A stretch of DNA of 64,000 nucleotides from Rheinheimera hassiensis (GTDB taxonomy: Bacteria; Pseudomonadota; Gammaproteobacteria; Enterobacterales; Alteromonadaceae): contig NZ_JAKUJZ010000008.1 in NCBI RefSeq assembly GCF_022436675.1, positions 1-64,000 on the forward strand, given 5' to 3'. Each line of letters starts with the position of its first letter. Position 1 is the first letter of the stretch. A program made the position numbers and the translations under genes. A model generated the notes under the pieces. That model worked only from the letters and a program-made list of their open reading frames with translations, did not search any database and was not told the DNA's origin. Positions 1-8,651 of the stretch are shown here, in pieces.

Positions 1-205
1 TTTCACAATGTCACACTGTTTCATAATTATGCGTTATGCAGGTGTTTTTATGGTGAATCTTTATTTTTAAATGACAATTTCTACGGCGTTATCGCTTGTT
101 CATGTAGAATAACTACACATCACAAGCTCTGCCTTGTATAAATACCAGCCACCCAGCTGCAAAAACAATCAACAAACGTCAACACGCCCTAATATTACTC
201 AGCTG
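1..205. other. left-edge non-coding stretch
   Basis: No convincing coding frame, RNA gene or repeat is visible. The sequence is AT-rich and may hold the promoter region of a gene beyond the left edge. Confidence 0.5.
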
Positions 206-237
206 AAAAAGCCAGTCCGGTTGCCGGACTGGCTTTT
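206..237. terminator. bidirectional rho-independent terminator
   Basis: A 10-bp GC-rich stem (GCCAGTCCGG / CCGGACTGGC, loop TTG) is flanked by an A run on the left and a T run on the right, so it can work in both directions. It lies a few bases past the stop codon of the minus-strand endo-arabinanase gene and ends that transcript. Confidence 0.9.
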
Positions 238-242
238 GCTTA

Positions 243-1784
243 CTACGGCAGTTTGCTGCCCCATACCGAAACACCCTGTGCCGACTGAGCGCTAAAGGTC
301 ACGACAAACTGTGCCGGGGTTTCATGCCACTGGCGTGATAATACACCTTCGTACAGGCCAGTATCACCGAGGTTCAGCGTGATCTGCTGCTCAGTGCCAA
401 AATGCCAGCTACCACTGATATCGCCTGCACCGCTGCTAACAGTGCCATCAGCAGCTAAGGTGATCAGCTGCGAGTTTTTAATACTGGCCGAGATATCTTT
501 ACCGTGATTAATAAACTTATACTGGCCAGCGACTTCATCTTCGCCAATAGTTGCGCTTAGCTCGGTGGGCGCCGTACTCAGCGGTGCATAGCGATGCGGC
601 GCCACCACCGGCCAGCCGTCTTTATTAATAAAAAACTGGTGCATCCTCAGCTGATGCTGCTCGCCCAGCCCCGGAAATCGGGTATGAAACAGCAAAAAGT
701 ACTGGCCTGTAGCCGCGTCAAAATAGGCTGAATTATGCCCCGGCGATACATAGCCGCTACCCGTCCCCGTGCCTGGCTCGTCACTACTGCGAACAAACAA
801 ATGGTTACCCATAATTTTCTGGCCAAAAGGCGCGATAGAAGCATCATCAAACAGCGGCAGCGCCGGATCTGACTTTACCGCCGCCATATCGTTACCCAGC
901 GCATCCAGATAAGGGCCATCCGGCGCACTGGCACGAGCCACCCGCATATTGTAGGCGCCGTTGGCATCCAGGCCGCCAAACGAGCTGAACAGGTAGTAGT
1001 AATCACTGTCAGGGCTGTACAGCACATAAGCGCCTTCAATCCGGCTGTGGTTGCCGCCCATCAGGTGCTTACCATAACCCTGCCCTGGCAGCGTTAAGCC
1101 GGTCGCGGGATCCATTTCCAGCATAAACAGGCCGCCGGAATAAGAGCCATACACCAGCCATAACTTGCCGTTTTTATCAAAAAAAGCTTGGGGGTCAACT
1201 ACATTTGGATGAATTTGCGCGTTATAAATCGTGCCGTCTTCACTAATTTCGTCCCACATGCCGGATTTAAGCAAAATCTGCTTATTAACATAAGGCCCCT
1301 CTATATTACCGGCCACCGCAACACCCAGCGCCGAACGGGGCGAGTCGCCCTTGCAGGCGTTGTAATACATATAAAATTTGCCATCAGCCAGTTGAATCAC
1401 ATCGGTAGCCCATAACGTATCGGTTTGCGCCCAGGCAAAGGTTTCCTGTAGCTCAATCAGCACATCGTCAAATAGTGGGTTATTGCTGTTTACGCCATCG
1501 GCGACTTGTTGCCAGTGCATCAGATCGGTCGATTTTGCCGCCGCCAGATGCGAGCCAAACACATAATAGGTGTCGGCCACTTTAATTACTGACGGATCGT
1601 GCACGCCAACATTAGTAAACGTTGGGCCGCCCTGCTGTGACGGTGGTGGTATTGGCGGAGCTGCCGATACCGGTGGGTAGGCCACCGCCGCCGGTGGTGA
1701 GTTATTGCCGTCGTTACAGGCACTGAGCAGCAGTGCCGTAGCTAAAATGCTGAAGGAAAAAATACCGCTGTTACGTTTTTGCAT
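243..1784 (-). CDS. GH43 endo-1,5-alpha-L-arabinanase-like lipoprotein
   Basis: Predicted outer-membrane lipoprotein hydrolysing the alpha-1,5-arabinan backbone. The start is placed at the ATG at 1784, which has an AGGGG ribosome site and begins a type II signal peptide with lipobox LLSAC (Cys23); a 20-residue upstream extension in the same frame lacks these. A Pro/Gln linker precedes the five-bladed GH43 domain. The expected GH43 acids are visible: Asp63 in HDPSVI, Asp197 in VDPQAF and Glu250 in IEGAY. A C-terminal beta domain (GxYxFxxHG motif, about residues 420-513) matches the extra domain seen in endo-arabinanases. It has its own promoter region with a GntR-type site near 1914, separate from the ten-gene operon upstream. 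Family call is firm; endo activity is inferred from the C-terminal domain. Confidence 0.85.
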   Translation of the reverse strand: MQKRNSGIFSFSILATALLLSACNDGNNSPPAAVAYPPVSAAPPIPPPSQQGGPTFTNVGVHDPSVIKVADTYYVFGSHLAAAKSTDLMHWQQVADGVNSNNPLFDDVLIELQETFAWAQTDTLWATDVIQLADGKFYMYYNACKGDSPRSALGVAVAGNIEGPYVNKQILLKSGMWDEISEDGTIYNAQIHPNVVDPQAFFDKNGKLWLVYGSYSGGLFMLEMDPATGLTLPGQGYGKHLMGGNHSRIEGAYVLYSPDSDYYYLFSSFGGLDANGAYNMRVARASAPDGPYLDALGNDMAAVKSDPALPLFDDASIAPFGQKIMGNHLFVRSSDEPGTGTGSGYVSPGHNSAYFDAATGQYFLLFHTRFPGLGEQHQLRMHQFFINKDGWPVVAPHRYAPLSTAPTELSATIGEDEVAGQYKFINHGKDISASIKNSQLITLAADGTVSSGAGDISGSWHFGTEQQITLNLGDTGLYEGVLSRQWHETPAQFVVTFSAQSAQGVSVWGSKLP

Positions 1785-1913
1785 CTTATACCCCTGTCGT
1801 TTGTTGTTATTGCGGGTAAGTTCTGCTGCCGTTAAATGGCACAAACAACTATGCGGCTAAAAACAACCTTATTTTGCTGCATCGGTTAGTGACAGAATCA
1901 CCCTCTTTCTCAC

Positions 1914-1932
1914 TAATATTATTGTATTACTT
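1914..1932 (+). promoter_or_regulatory. candidate GntR (FadR-type) operator before endo-arabinanase gene
   Basis: TAATATTATTGTATTACT at 1914-1931 is identical over 18 bp to a site at 14019-14036 before the dehydratase gene. Its core TTGTATTACTT fits 10 of 11 positions of the FadR-subfamily consensus TNGTNNNACNA. It is 130 bp upstream of the start codon, implying a long leader. The regulator is inferred to be the GntR protein encoded at 16283-17011. Confidence 0.7.
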
Positions 1933-2004
1933 TTTAAATTTAAGCGAAAAATCCCGCTTAAACCGCGATTACAGCGCGGCTATTGTCTTACTACTGGCAG
2001 CGAA

Positions 2005-3045
2005 TTAATCCGGTAGATGATCGTTAAATAACGGTAAGCCGTTAGCCGACCAGTGTATTTGCCGCCAGCGGGTATGGCGGTTGCCGTCGGTTAACGGCGA
2101 GCCTTGCAGTTGCTGAGTGTCGCGGGCGTGGTAAAACATCAGATCTTCACCGTTATCACCAACCACAAAGCTGTTATGCCCTGGGCCATAGCGGTTAAAT
2201 TCCGGCCGGGTCTGAAATACCGGCTCAGGCGCTTTATGCCAGCTTTGCGGGTCAAGCAAATCGGCATTTTCATCGGCCCACAGTAACCCCATGGCATAGC
2301 GGTGATCAGTCGCACTGGCTGAATACGCGATAAAGATTTTGCCATGGCGGAACAATACTGCGGCGCCTTCATTGACTTTATAACCCTGCTGCTCCCAGCT
2401 GAATTCCGGTTGGCTGATAATCACTTCCGGCGCCTCCAGCCGGGTTGGCGTGGCCATTTTTGCCAGCACTAAAGCACTGTTATAGCTGCGCGCGGCATCC
2501 TGCTGCGCCCATACCATATAATGCTGACCGCGGTGGCTGAATACGGTGGCGTCCAGTGAAAAACTGTCCAACGCGCTTTGCATCTGGCCCAGCTCCTGCC
2601 ATTGGCCCTGCATAGGATCGGCGGCGCTATTGGCCAGCACATACATTCTTATTTGAAACGGCCGCTCAGCCTCGCCGGCAGCGACATATAAATACCAGAC
2701 GCCGTCTATCCGATGCAGCTCTGGCGCCCAGATATTGGCGCTCATCGGCCCGCTGGCTTTTTTGCGCCAAACGGTTTTCGCCTGCGCGCTGGCCAGGCTG
2801 GCGATGTCGGGGCTAAAACGCAACTCTATCCGGTCAAACTCCGGCACCGAGGCGGTAAAGTAATAGCCATTGTCGGCTTTATACACCCAGGGATCGGCCC
2901 GGCGCGGAATAAAAGCCGCAGAAACCGCGTTATTTACTGCCAGTTGCTGCGCCGTAGTTAAGTTGCCAGGCGCCGTTTTTTCGCTCTGGCAGCCGCTTAG
3001 CCCTGCCAAGCTGGCTAATACGGCGAATAATGGTAAAAGCTTCAT
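2005..3045 (-). CDS. GH43 alpha-L-arabinofuranosidase-like lipoprotein
   Basis: Exported enzyme expected to release L-arabinose from arabino-oligosaccharides. It begins with a short lipoprotein signal (lipobox LSGC, Cys19; the next residue is not Asp, favouring the outer membrane). GH43 landmarks appear in order: ADPWVYK (base Asp), SLDATVF (second Asp) and VNEGAAVL (acid Glu). The compact single-domain layout of 346 residues resembles exo-acting GH43 subfamily 26 arabinofuranosidases; that subfamily is a judgement by eye. It is the last gene of the ten-gene minus-strand operon and overlaps the lactonase gene by 4 bases (ATGA type), so translation is probably coupled. Confidence 0.8.
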   Translation of the reverse strand: MKLLPLFAVLASLAGLSGCQSEKTAPGNLTTAQQLAVNNAVSAAFIPRRADPWVYKADNGYYFTASVPEFDRIELRFSPDIASLASAQAKTVWRKKASGPMSANIWAPELHRIDGVWYLYVAAGEAERPFQIRMYVLANSAADPMQGQWQELGQMQSALDSFSLDATVFSHRGQHYMVWAQQDAARSYNSALVLAKMATPTRLEAPEVIISQPEFSWEQQGYKVNEGAAVLFRHGKIFIAYSASATDHRYAMGLLWADENADLLDPQSWHKAPEPVFQTRPEFNRYGPGHNSFVVGDNGEDLMFYHARDTQQLQGSPLTDGNRHTRWRQIHWSANGLPLFNDHLPD

Positions 3046-3998
3046 TTAGCACCTCCGTGATAGCGCTGTGCCAGTTGCTGCCACGGTATTACCGCCAGTT
3101 GTGGCTCGGTTAGGCCCTGGTGCGGGTACTGATAAACCAATAAATTGCCCGCTTGTGGTTGCTGGCCAAGCTGCTCAGCACTTAAGCCCTCGGTTGCGGT
3201 GGTAACAAACAGAATATCCAGCTTGTCGCCACCGAGCGCAACACAGGTGGGTTGTGTTACCGGCAGTGGGTAAAGCGCCGCCAGGCTGCCATCGGCTGCA
3301 TAGCGGGCCAGCGCACTGCCGCCCCACAACGCGCAAAGCAGGTGATCATCGGCATCAATAATGGCGCCATCAGGTTCAGCACCAACCGGCGTTGTGGCAA
3401 AGCTTTCGGCAGCGCCAAGCTCACCGGTTATCGGGTTAAAACGGTACCGGTTGATTTGCTGCAATGGTGAATCGGCGTGGTACATCAGGTTGCTATCGTG
3501 GTTCCAGCACAGCGCATTAGGAATACGCAGGCCGCTCAGCATTTGCTGACAACCGTTTTGATCCAGCCGGTACAAGCTGCCGCTGGCAGCAGTATCTGCA
3601 GTTGGCTGCTCTACCATAGTACCGGCCCAGAACCGGCCCTGCCGGTCGACGCGGCCATCGTTAAAGCGGTTGCCGCTTAATTGCTGCTGGGGTTTTGCCA
3701 GCCACAAGATAGCGCCGCTATCGGGGTTATACAGTGCAAACCCGCTGGCAAAGGCCACCAGCAAGGGGTAGCGGGTTGCCATCGGATCGGTAGCATTTAA
3801 CAAGGTAAAACAGCTGATGCGCTCGGGCAATGGCCACTGCCGTAGCGTTTGCTCTGGCCAGCGCAGCTGAAACAAGGCTTTGCCGTGAATATCTGTCCAC
3901 CACACACTGTTGCTGGCCGCGTGCCAGAAAACACCTTCACCCAGGCGGTTTTTTACGTTGATACTGGCTAATAGTTGCAGGTTTTCGCTGTTAGCCAT
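3042..3998 (-). CDS. SMP-30/gluconolactonase family sugar lactonase (probable L-arabinonolactonase)
   Basis: Cytoplasmic six-bladed propeller of the SMP-30/regucalcin family, 318 residues, no signal peptide. Family landmarks are present: the N-terminal GEGVFWH segment with the metal-binding Glu, the NRFNDGRVDRQGRFWAGTM segment with Asn and Asp ligands, and EPDGA further on. In this context it would open L-arabino-1,4-lactone to L-arabonate, the second step of the non-phosphorylative route. It overlaps the upstream permease gene by 8 bases and the downstream glycosidase by 4. Substrate is inferred from the operon; related lactonases act on xylono- or gluconolactone. Confidence 0.8.
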   Translation of the reverse strand: MANSENLQLLASINVKNRLGEGVFWHAASNSVWWTDIHGKALFQLRWPEQTLRQWPLPERISCFTLLNATDPMATRYPLLVAFASGFALYNPDSGAILWLAKPQQQLSGNRFNDGRVDRQGRFWAGTMVEQPTADTAASGSLYRLDQNGCQQMLSGLRIPNALCWNHDSNLMYHADSPLQQINRYRFNPITGELGAAESFATTPVGAEPDGAIIDADDHLLCALWGGSALARYAADGSLAALYPLPVTQPTCVALGGDKLDILFVTTATEGLSAEQLGQQPQAGNLLVYQYPHQGLTEPQLAVIPWQQLAQRYHGGAK

Positions 3999-4977
3999 GA
4001 GCAGTACTCCGTGCCGCTGTCGTTAATGCAGTGCGCCGGCTGAGTAATTTTTGCAGCAAAATAAAACCGAACAACAGCAAGCCGATAACAATTTTGGTCC
4101 ACCAGCTGCTTAAACTGCCATCAAAAATAATATAGGTCTGGATCACGCCCATCAGCAGCACCCCCAACACTGTACCGATAACAAAACCACTACCGCCGGT
4201 TAGCAAAGTACCGCCAATAACTACGGCAGCAATCGCATCCAGCTCCATGCCTACGCCAGCCAGCGCATAGCCGGAGAAGGTATAAAAGGTAAACACTATG
4301 CCCGCCAGCGCCGCCAACACACTACTTAGTACGTAGATGGCGATAGTGGTACGCGCTACCGGCACGCCCATCAATTCGGCTGACTGACTATTACCGCCCA
4401 GCGCATAAACATAAGTACCAAAGCGGCTGTAGTGCATCAGCACAATAACCAGCAACAACAACACGATAAAGATCATGGTTGAAGCACCTACCCAGCCGCC
4501 GCCGGGCAGCACAAAGCCAAATTCAGCTATGGCATCGTAAAAGCTGTGGTCGATGGCTACCGATTCTTCACTTAATGTGGTCGCCAGGCCGCGCGCCAGA
4601 AACATTCCTGCCAGCGTAACAATAAACGGCTGTAGTTTATAAACGTGGATCAGCACGCCCATCAGCGCGCCAAATAATGCTGCCACCGGCAGGATCAGCG
4701 CAAAAGCCAGCAGCGGGTGCCACTGGTACTGGCTTATCAATAAACTGGCGGCCACGCCACTAAGAGCAATCACCGCACCGACCGACAAATCAATACCACC
4801 GGAGATAATCACCAGCGTCATGCCCAGGGCAACAATCAGCAAAAAAGCGTTATCACTAAACAAATTGCTCACCACAATCAGTGAGGCAAAGCCATCAAAC
4901 TGCCAGCCACCAATGCCAAACATCAGGCACAGCAACGCCGCCGTGATCCACAAGGGTAAATAGCGCACCGACATCAT
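3991..4977 (-). CDS. yjfF: sugar ABC transporter permease, YjfF-like
   Basis: Inner-membrane permease of the RbsC/AraH type (328 residues, about 9-10 hydrophobic segments). It carries the family signature SGGIDLSVGAVIAL and a second conserved segment GGTLLTGGSGFVIGT. The sequence is very like E. coli YjfF, one of two permeases of the galactofuranose importer YtfQRT-YjfF, and like the L-arabinofuranose importer GafABCD described in Shewanella. It would form a heterodimer with the permease just upstream, with which it overlaps by 4 bases. L-arabinofuranose is the likely substrate from context. Confidence 0.85.
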   Translation of the reverse strand: MMSVRYLPLWITAALLCLMFGIGGWQFDGFASLIVVSNLFSDNAFLLIVALGMTLVIISGGIDLSVGAVIALSGVAASLLISQYQWHPLLAFALILPVAALFGALMGVLIHVYKLQPFIVTLAGMFLARGLATTLSEESVAIDHSFYDAIAEFGFVLPGGGWVGASTMIFIVLLLLVIVLMHYSRFGTYVYALGGNSQSAELMGVPVARTTIAIYVLSSVLAALAGIVFTFYTFSGYALAGVGMELDAIAAVVIGGTLLTGGSGFVIGTVLGVLLMGVIQTYIIFDGSLSSWWTKIVIGLLLFGFILLQKLLSRRTALTTAARSTAHG

Positions 4978-6050
4978 ATCTGGCCTCCTTTACGCCACTT
5001 TCGCAACTTGGGTAACCAGCTGCTTAGCTGGCGGCGAAACTTATCTGACTGCAGCAACAGCACCAGCAGCACCACCAGGGCTTTAATCAATAAGTTAAAT
5101 TTGGCCGGTAAACCGCTGACAATAATAGTGGTGCTTAAACTTTGAATAATCAGCACGCCGATAACCGACAATAACAGTGAAAAACGCCCACCGCTCAGTG
5201 CCGCACCACCAATCACCACCGCCAGAATGGCATCCAGTTCCAGCCATAAACCGGCGTTATTGGCATCCGAGCCCTGAATATCGGCGGCGCTAATCATACC
5301 GGCCAACGCGGCGCAAAAGCCGGCAAAGGCATAGACAAACAGCTTTATCGCTTTATCGTTAATACCTAAATAACGGCTGGCGGTAGCATTGCAGCCTACC
5401 GCCTCAATAAACAGGCCCAGCGCGGTGCGCCGCAGCAGTAGCTGGCTTAAAGCAAACATGCCGATAACCAGCCAGATTGGCAGCGGCAGCCCTAGCCAAC
5501 TGCCAGTACCAAGCCAGGCAAAATCGGGCCGCTGAAATGTCACAATCTGGCCCTGGTTAATCAGCTGGGCGACACCGCGTCCGGCCACCATCAGCAATAA
5601 GGTAGCCACAATCGGCTGAATTTTCAGATAACTGACCAGAGTGCCATTAATCAGGCCGGCAGCAATACCTGTCGCCAGCCCGGCTGCAATCACCAGTGCC
5701 AACGGCAACGCTGTCTGCAATAATAAATTGGCGCATACTGCACCGGCAATGGCCATCACGGCCCCGACTGATAAATCAATACCGCCGGTAGCAATCACCA
5801 GGCTCATACCTATTGCCAGCAGTGCTACCGGCGCACTACGGTTTAAAATATCAATTAACGAGCCATACAAACGGCCATCCTGAAAACTGAGCTGAAAAAA
5901 GCTGGCATCCAACACCAGGTTTACCGCCAGCAGCAACATTAGCGCTGCCAGTGGCCATAAATAACGCGCCGACGCTTTAATACTGCCGGGGCTGTAACGT
6001 GCCAGCCGCGCCTGCTGTAAGCTGTCGGTGCAAGATTGAGTCTGTTTCAT
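4974..6050 (-). CDS. ytfT: sugar ABC transporter permease, YtfT-like
   Basis: Second RbsC/AraH-type permease, 358 residues, with a slightly long polar N-terminus before the first membrane segment. The motif ATGGIDLSVGAVMAIAG and the later VIGGAALSGGRFS segment are typical. Closest remembered relative is E. coli YtfT. Its start follows the ATPase stop directly, and its end overlaps the next permease gene by 4 bases, as expected for subunits made in fixed ratio. Transport role is firm; arabinofuranose specificity is inferred. Confidence 0.85.
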   Translation of the reverse strand: MKQTQSCTDSLQQARLARYSPGSIKASARYLWPLAALMLLLAVNLVLDASFFQLSFQDGRLYGSLIDILNRSAPVALLAIGMSLVIATGGIDLSVGAVMAIAGAVCANLLLQTALPLALVIAAGLATGIAAGLINGTLVSYLKIQPIVATLLLMVAGRGVAQLINQGQIVTFQRPDFAWLGTGSWLGLPLPIWLVIGMFALSQLLLRRTALGLFIEAVGCNATASRYLGINDKAIKLFVYAFAGFCAALAGMISAADIQGSDANNAGLWLELDAILAVVIGGAALSGGRFSLLLSVIGVLIIQSLSTTIIVSGLPAKFNLLIKALVVLLVLLLQSDKFRRQLSSWLPKLRKWRKGGQI

Positions 6051-7550
6051 TTATCCCTCTGCAATAGCCTGCATAATGTGCGGGGCAGTCATAGTGTCGC
6101 CGCTTAGCTCAGTCACTTTTTGCCGGTCGCGCAGCACCACCACTTTACCGGCAAAAGCGACCAGCTCCTCCAGCTCAGACGAGGTGACCAGTAGCGACAT
6201 ACCTTGCTGACACAGGCTTTTAATCAGTAATAAAATTTCGGCGTGGGCGCCAATATCAATGCCGCGGGTAGGTTCATCGAGGATCAGTAACTGCGGATTA
6301 ATGGCCAGCCAGCGCGCCAGGATCACCTTTTGCTGATTGCCACCGCTTAGTTGCTCGATAGGTTTTTCGGCATCCGGCGTGGCAATGTGCAATTTGTCGA
6401 TATAAAACGCCGCCAATTGCTGCTGTTGTTTAACCGGCAAATAGCGCCACCAGCCGCGGCGTGCCTGTAATGCCAGCATAATGTTTTCGCGAATGGATAA
6501 AGGGCCGATAATGCCCTCTGTTTTGCGCTCTTCCGGACACAGCGCAATACCGGCTTTTATCGCATCAGCAGGCTGCTGCAACCGCAAAGTTCTGCCGCCA
6601 AACTGAATCTCGCCCTGGCTTAAAGCATCAACACCATACACAGCACGACACACTTCGGTACGGCCAGAGCCAAGCAACCCGGCCAATCCGACAGCCTGGC
6701 CTTGTGCTACCGTTAGCGAAATACCACTAATTGAGCCCTTTACTGCAATATTATTCAGTACTAACAGCAGCTCAGCTGCGGCTGGCGTGGTGGTAGCAGC
6801 CTGATGTGTCAGCTGCTGCAACTCTTTGCCGAGCATGGCTTCAATCAGCCGGGCGCGCGGTAAATCAGCCGCCAGGTATTCGCCTACTTTGCTGCCGTTA
6901 CGCAGCACGGTAATGCGGTCACTTATCTGATACACCTGATCAAGAAAGTGGGTAATAAACACTATCGCCACACCCTGATCACGCAGCTGGCGCATTACGT
7001 CAAACAACATCTGCACTTCACTGCTATCGAGGCTGGCAGTCGGTTCGTCCAGCACCAGCACTTTAGCCGACATTGCTACGCCGCGGGCAATGGCAATCAG
7101 CTGCTGTACGGCGACAGAATATTGCGCTAACGGGGCGCTAACGTCGATATTAAGCTTAAAACGCAGCAATAACTGCTGCGCCTGCTGCTGCATTTTTTGG
7201 TGCTGAATTAAGCCGAAGCGGCGCGGTTCATGACCCAGAAACAGGTTTTGTGCCACGCTCAGGTTAGGCAGTAAATTCACCTCCTGATACACGGTACTAA
7301 TACCGGCTTGTTGTGCTGCAGCCGGGCTGGCAAAGCTGCAGTTTTGGCTGTTAAAGTAAATTTCACCGCTGCTTTTGGCCAACGCGCCGGTCATTACCTT
7401 AACCAGGGTAGACTTACCGGCACCGTTTTCGCCCAGCAAAGCATGCACTTCACCGGCAAATAAACGTAAATCGACATCTTGCAGCGCCTTAACGCCGGGA
7501 AAATGTTTACAGACCTGTTTCAGCTCTAATACCAGAGATGGCGTAGTCAT
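6051..7550 (-). CDS. ytfR: sugar ABC transporter ATP-binding protein, YtfR-like
   Basis: Tandem ATPase of 499 residues that powers import. The first domain has Walker A GENGAGKST (about residue 41) and Walker B VLVLDEPTAS, but its signature is degenerate (YSVAVQQ rather than LSGGQ). The second domain has a poor Walker A (GLLGSGRTEV) with a good signature LSGGNQQK and LLILDEPTRG. This split of features between the two halves is normal for the RbsA/AraG/MglA family. It lies 53 bases after the binding-protein gene and abuts the first permease gene. Confidence 0.88.
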   Translation of the reverse strand: MTTPSLVLELKQVCKHFPGVKALQDVDLRLFAGEVHALLGENGAGKSTLVKVMTGALAKSSGEIYFNSQNCSFASPAAAQQAGISTVYQEVNLLPNLSVAQNLFLGHEPRRFGLIQHQKMQQQAQQLLLRFKLNIDVSAPLAQYSVAVQQLIAIARGVAMSAKVLVLDEPTASLDSSEVQMLFDVMRQLRDQGVAIVFITHFLDQVYQISDRITVLRNGSKVGEYLAADLPRARLIEAMLGKELQQLTHQAATTTPAAAELLLVLNNIAVKGSISGISLTVAQGQAVGLAGLLGSGRTEVCRAVYGVDALSQGEIQFGGRTLRLQQPADAIKAGIALCPEERKTEGIIGPLSIRENIMLALQARRGWWRYLPVKQQQQLAAFYIDKLHIATPDAEKPIEQLSGGNQQKVILARWLAINPQLLILDEPTRGIDIGAHAEILLLIKSLCQQGMSLLVTSSELEELVAFAGKVVVLRDRQKVTELSGDTMTAPHIMQAIAEG

Positions 7551-7603
7551 AAATGGCTCCTGTACTTTGCGGCAGCGAAGGCCAAACCTGCACTGCCAGT
7601 CAG

Positions 7604-8563
7604 TTATTTATTGGTACGCTTCTGGTATTCAGCTGCTGCCGTATCCTGGCTGAATAGCTCCCCGGTGTTATTGATATATTTGGCAATATCTTTATCGCCA
7701 TTAAGGTAAGCCGCTATCACATCAAAGGCCGGGCCGCCCAGGTGCGGATCAAGCTCAACGGTGGCATTGGCTTCACCGTCGGCCATGGCTTTGAAGTAGT
7801 CCGGTACGCCGTCTACCGCCACTACCAAAATATCCTGGCCCGGTTTTAAGCCTGCTTCTTTAATGGCCTGAATCGCTCCCAGTGCCATTTCATCGTTATG
7901 CGCCCACAAAGCACAGATATTGCGGCCGCCCTGCTCAGCCTTAAGGAAGCTTTCCATCACTTCTTTACCTTTACTGCGGGTAAATTCAGCGGTCTGGCTG
8001 CGGATAATTTTTGCAGCGGGATACTCTGCCAATACTTCGTTAAAGCCTTTGGCGCGGTCAATGGCAGCCGTGGCCCCCACGGTGCCCTGTAGTTCAACTA
8101 TGGCGCAGTTACCGTCGGTTTTTTGCATCAGCCAGCGGGCAACTTTGCGGCCTTCCTCGGTAAAGTCTGAGGCAATACGGGTTAAAAATAATGAGTCGTC
8201 ATTTAGCTGCACATTACGATCGACAATCACCACCGGAATACGCGCCCGTTTGGCCTCACGCAGCACCGGCGCCCAGCCGGTTTCAACCACAGGCGCAATA
8301 ATAATGGCATCCACGCGCTGGGCAATAAAGCCACGTACGGCACGGATCTGGTTTTCCTGTTTTTGCTGCGCATCAGCAAATTTTAAGTCGATTTTACGCG
8401 CAGCCGCCTCTTGCTTAACCGACTCACTGAAACTGCTGCGCCAGCCGCTTTCTGAACCCACCTGCGAAAAGCCAATGGTAGTGGCCCTCGCCAAAGAAGA
8501 TAGTGCCAGCGAAGAAGACAGCACCAGCACAGCTGTGGCGCCTAACAGACGTTTAATTTTCAT
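7604..8563 (-). CDS. ytfQ: periplasmic sugar-binding protein, YtfQ-like
   Basis: Periplasmic substrate-binding protein of 319 residues. A Sec signal peptide (about residues 1-28, ending SLARA) is followed by GFSQVGSESGWR, the first strand and binding loop seen in E. coli YtfQ. Further close matches include QQKQENQIRAVRGF, PVVETGWAPVLREAK, VELQGTVGATAAIDRAKGF, TRSKGKEVMESF and HNDEMALGAIQAIKEAGL. YtfQ binds furanose sugars, which fits arabinofuranose released by the GH43 enzymes. The gene is preceded by an 88-bp gap with two hairpins, which may allow separate expression of this subunit. Confidence 0.88.
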   Translation of the reverse strand: MKIKRLLGATAVLVLSSSLALSSLARATTIGFSQVGSESGWRSSFSESVKQEAAARKIDLKFADAQQKQENQIRAVRGFIAQRVDAIIIAPVVETGWAPVLREAKRARIPVVIVDRNVQLNDDSLFLTRIASDFTEEGRKVARWLMQKTDGNCAIVELQGTVGATAAIDRAKGFNEVLAEYPAAKIIRSQTAEFTRSKGKEVMESFLKAEQGGRNICALWAHNDEMALGAIQAIKEAGLKPGQDILVVAVDGVPDYFKAMADGEANATVELDPHLGGPAFDVIAAYLNGDKDIAKYINNTGELFSQDTAAAEYQKRTNK

Positions 8564-8579
8564 ACCTTGTCCCCGTTGA

Positions 8580-8631
8580 CCGGGTTACCCCGGCAGTTTT
8601 ATAAGTTATGCGATGCGGGGTCTGTGCCCCG
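8580..8631. promoter_or_regulatory. paired hairpins in operon gap before binding-protein gene
   Basis: Two short GC-rich inverted repeats sit in the 88-bp gap between the epimerase and binding-protein genes: CCGGG/CCCGG at 8580-8593 and CGGGG/CCCCG at 8616-8631. Neither has a T run on the coding (minus) side, so they look like RNA-processing or stability elements rather than terminators. Confidence 0.5.
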
Positions 8632-8651
8632 TTGCTATCGCGCTTGGCGGT

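Noticed and set aside
7920-8579. 219-codon open frame on the plus strand, opposite the sugar-binding protein gene
   Set aside because: It is antisense to a gene with a clear signal peptide and near-full match to YtfQ; its own protein is low-complexity and matches no family.
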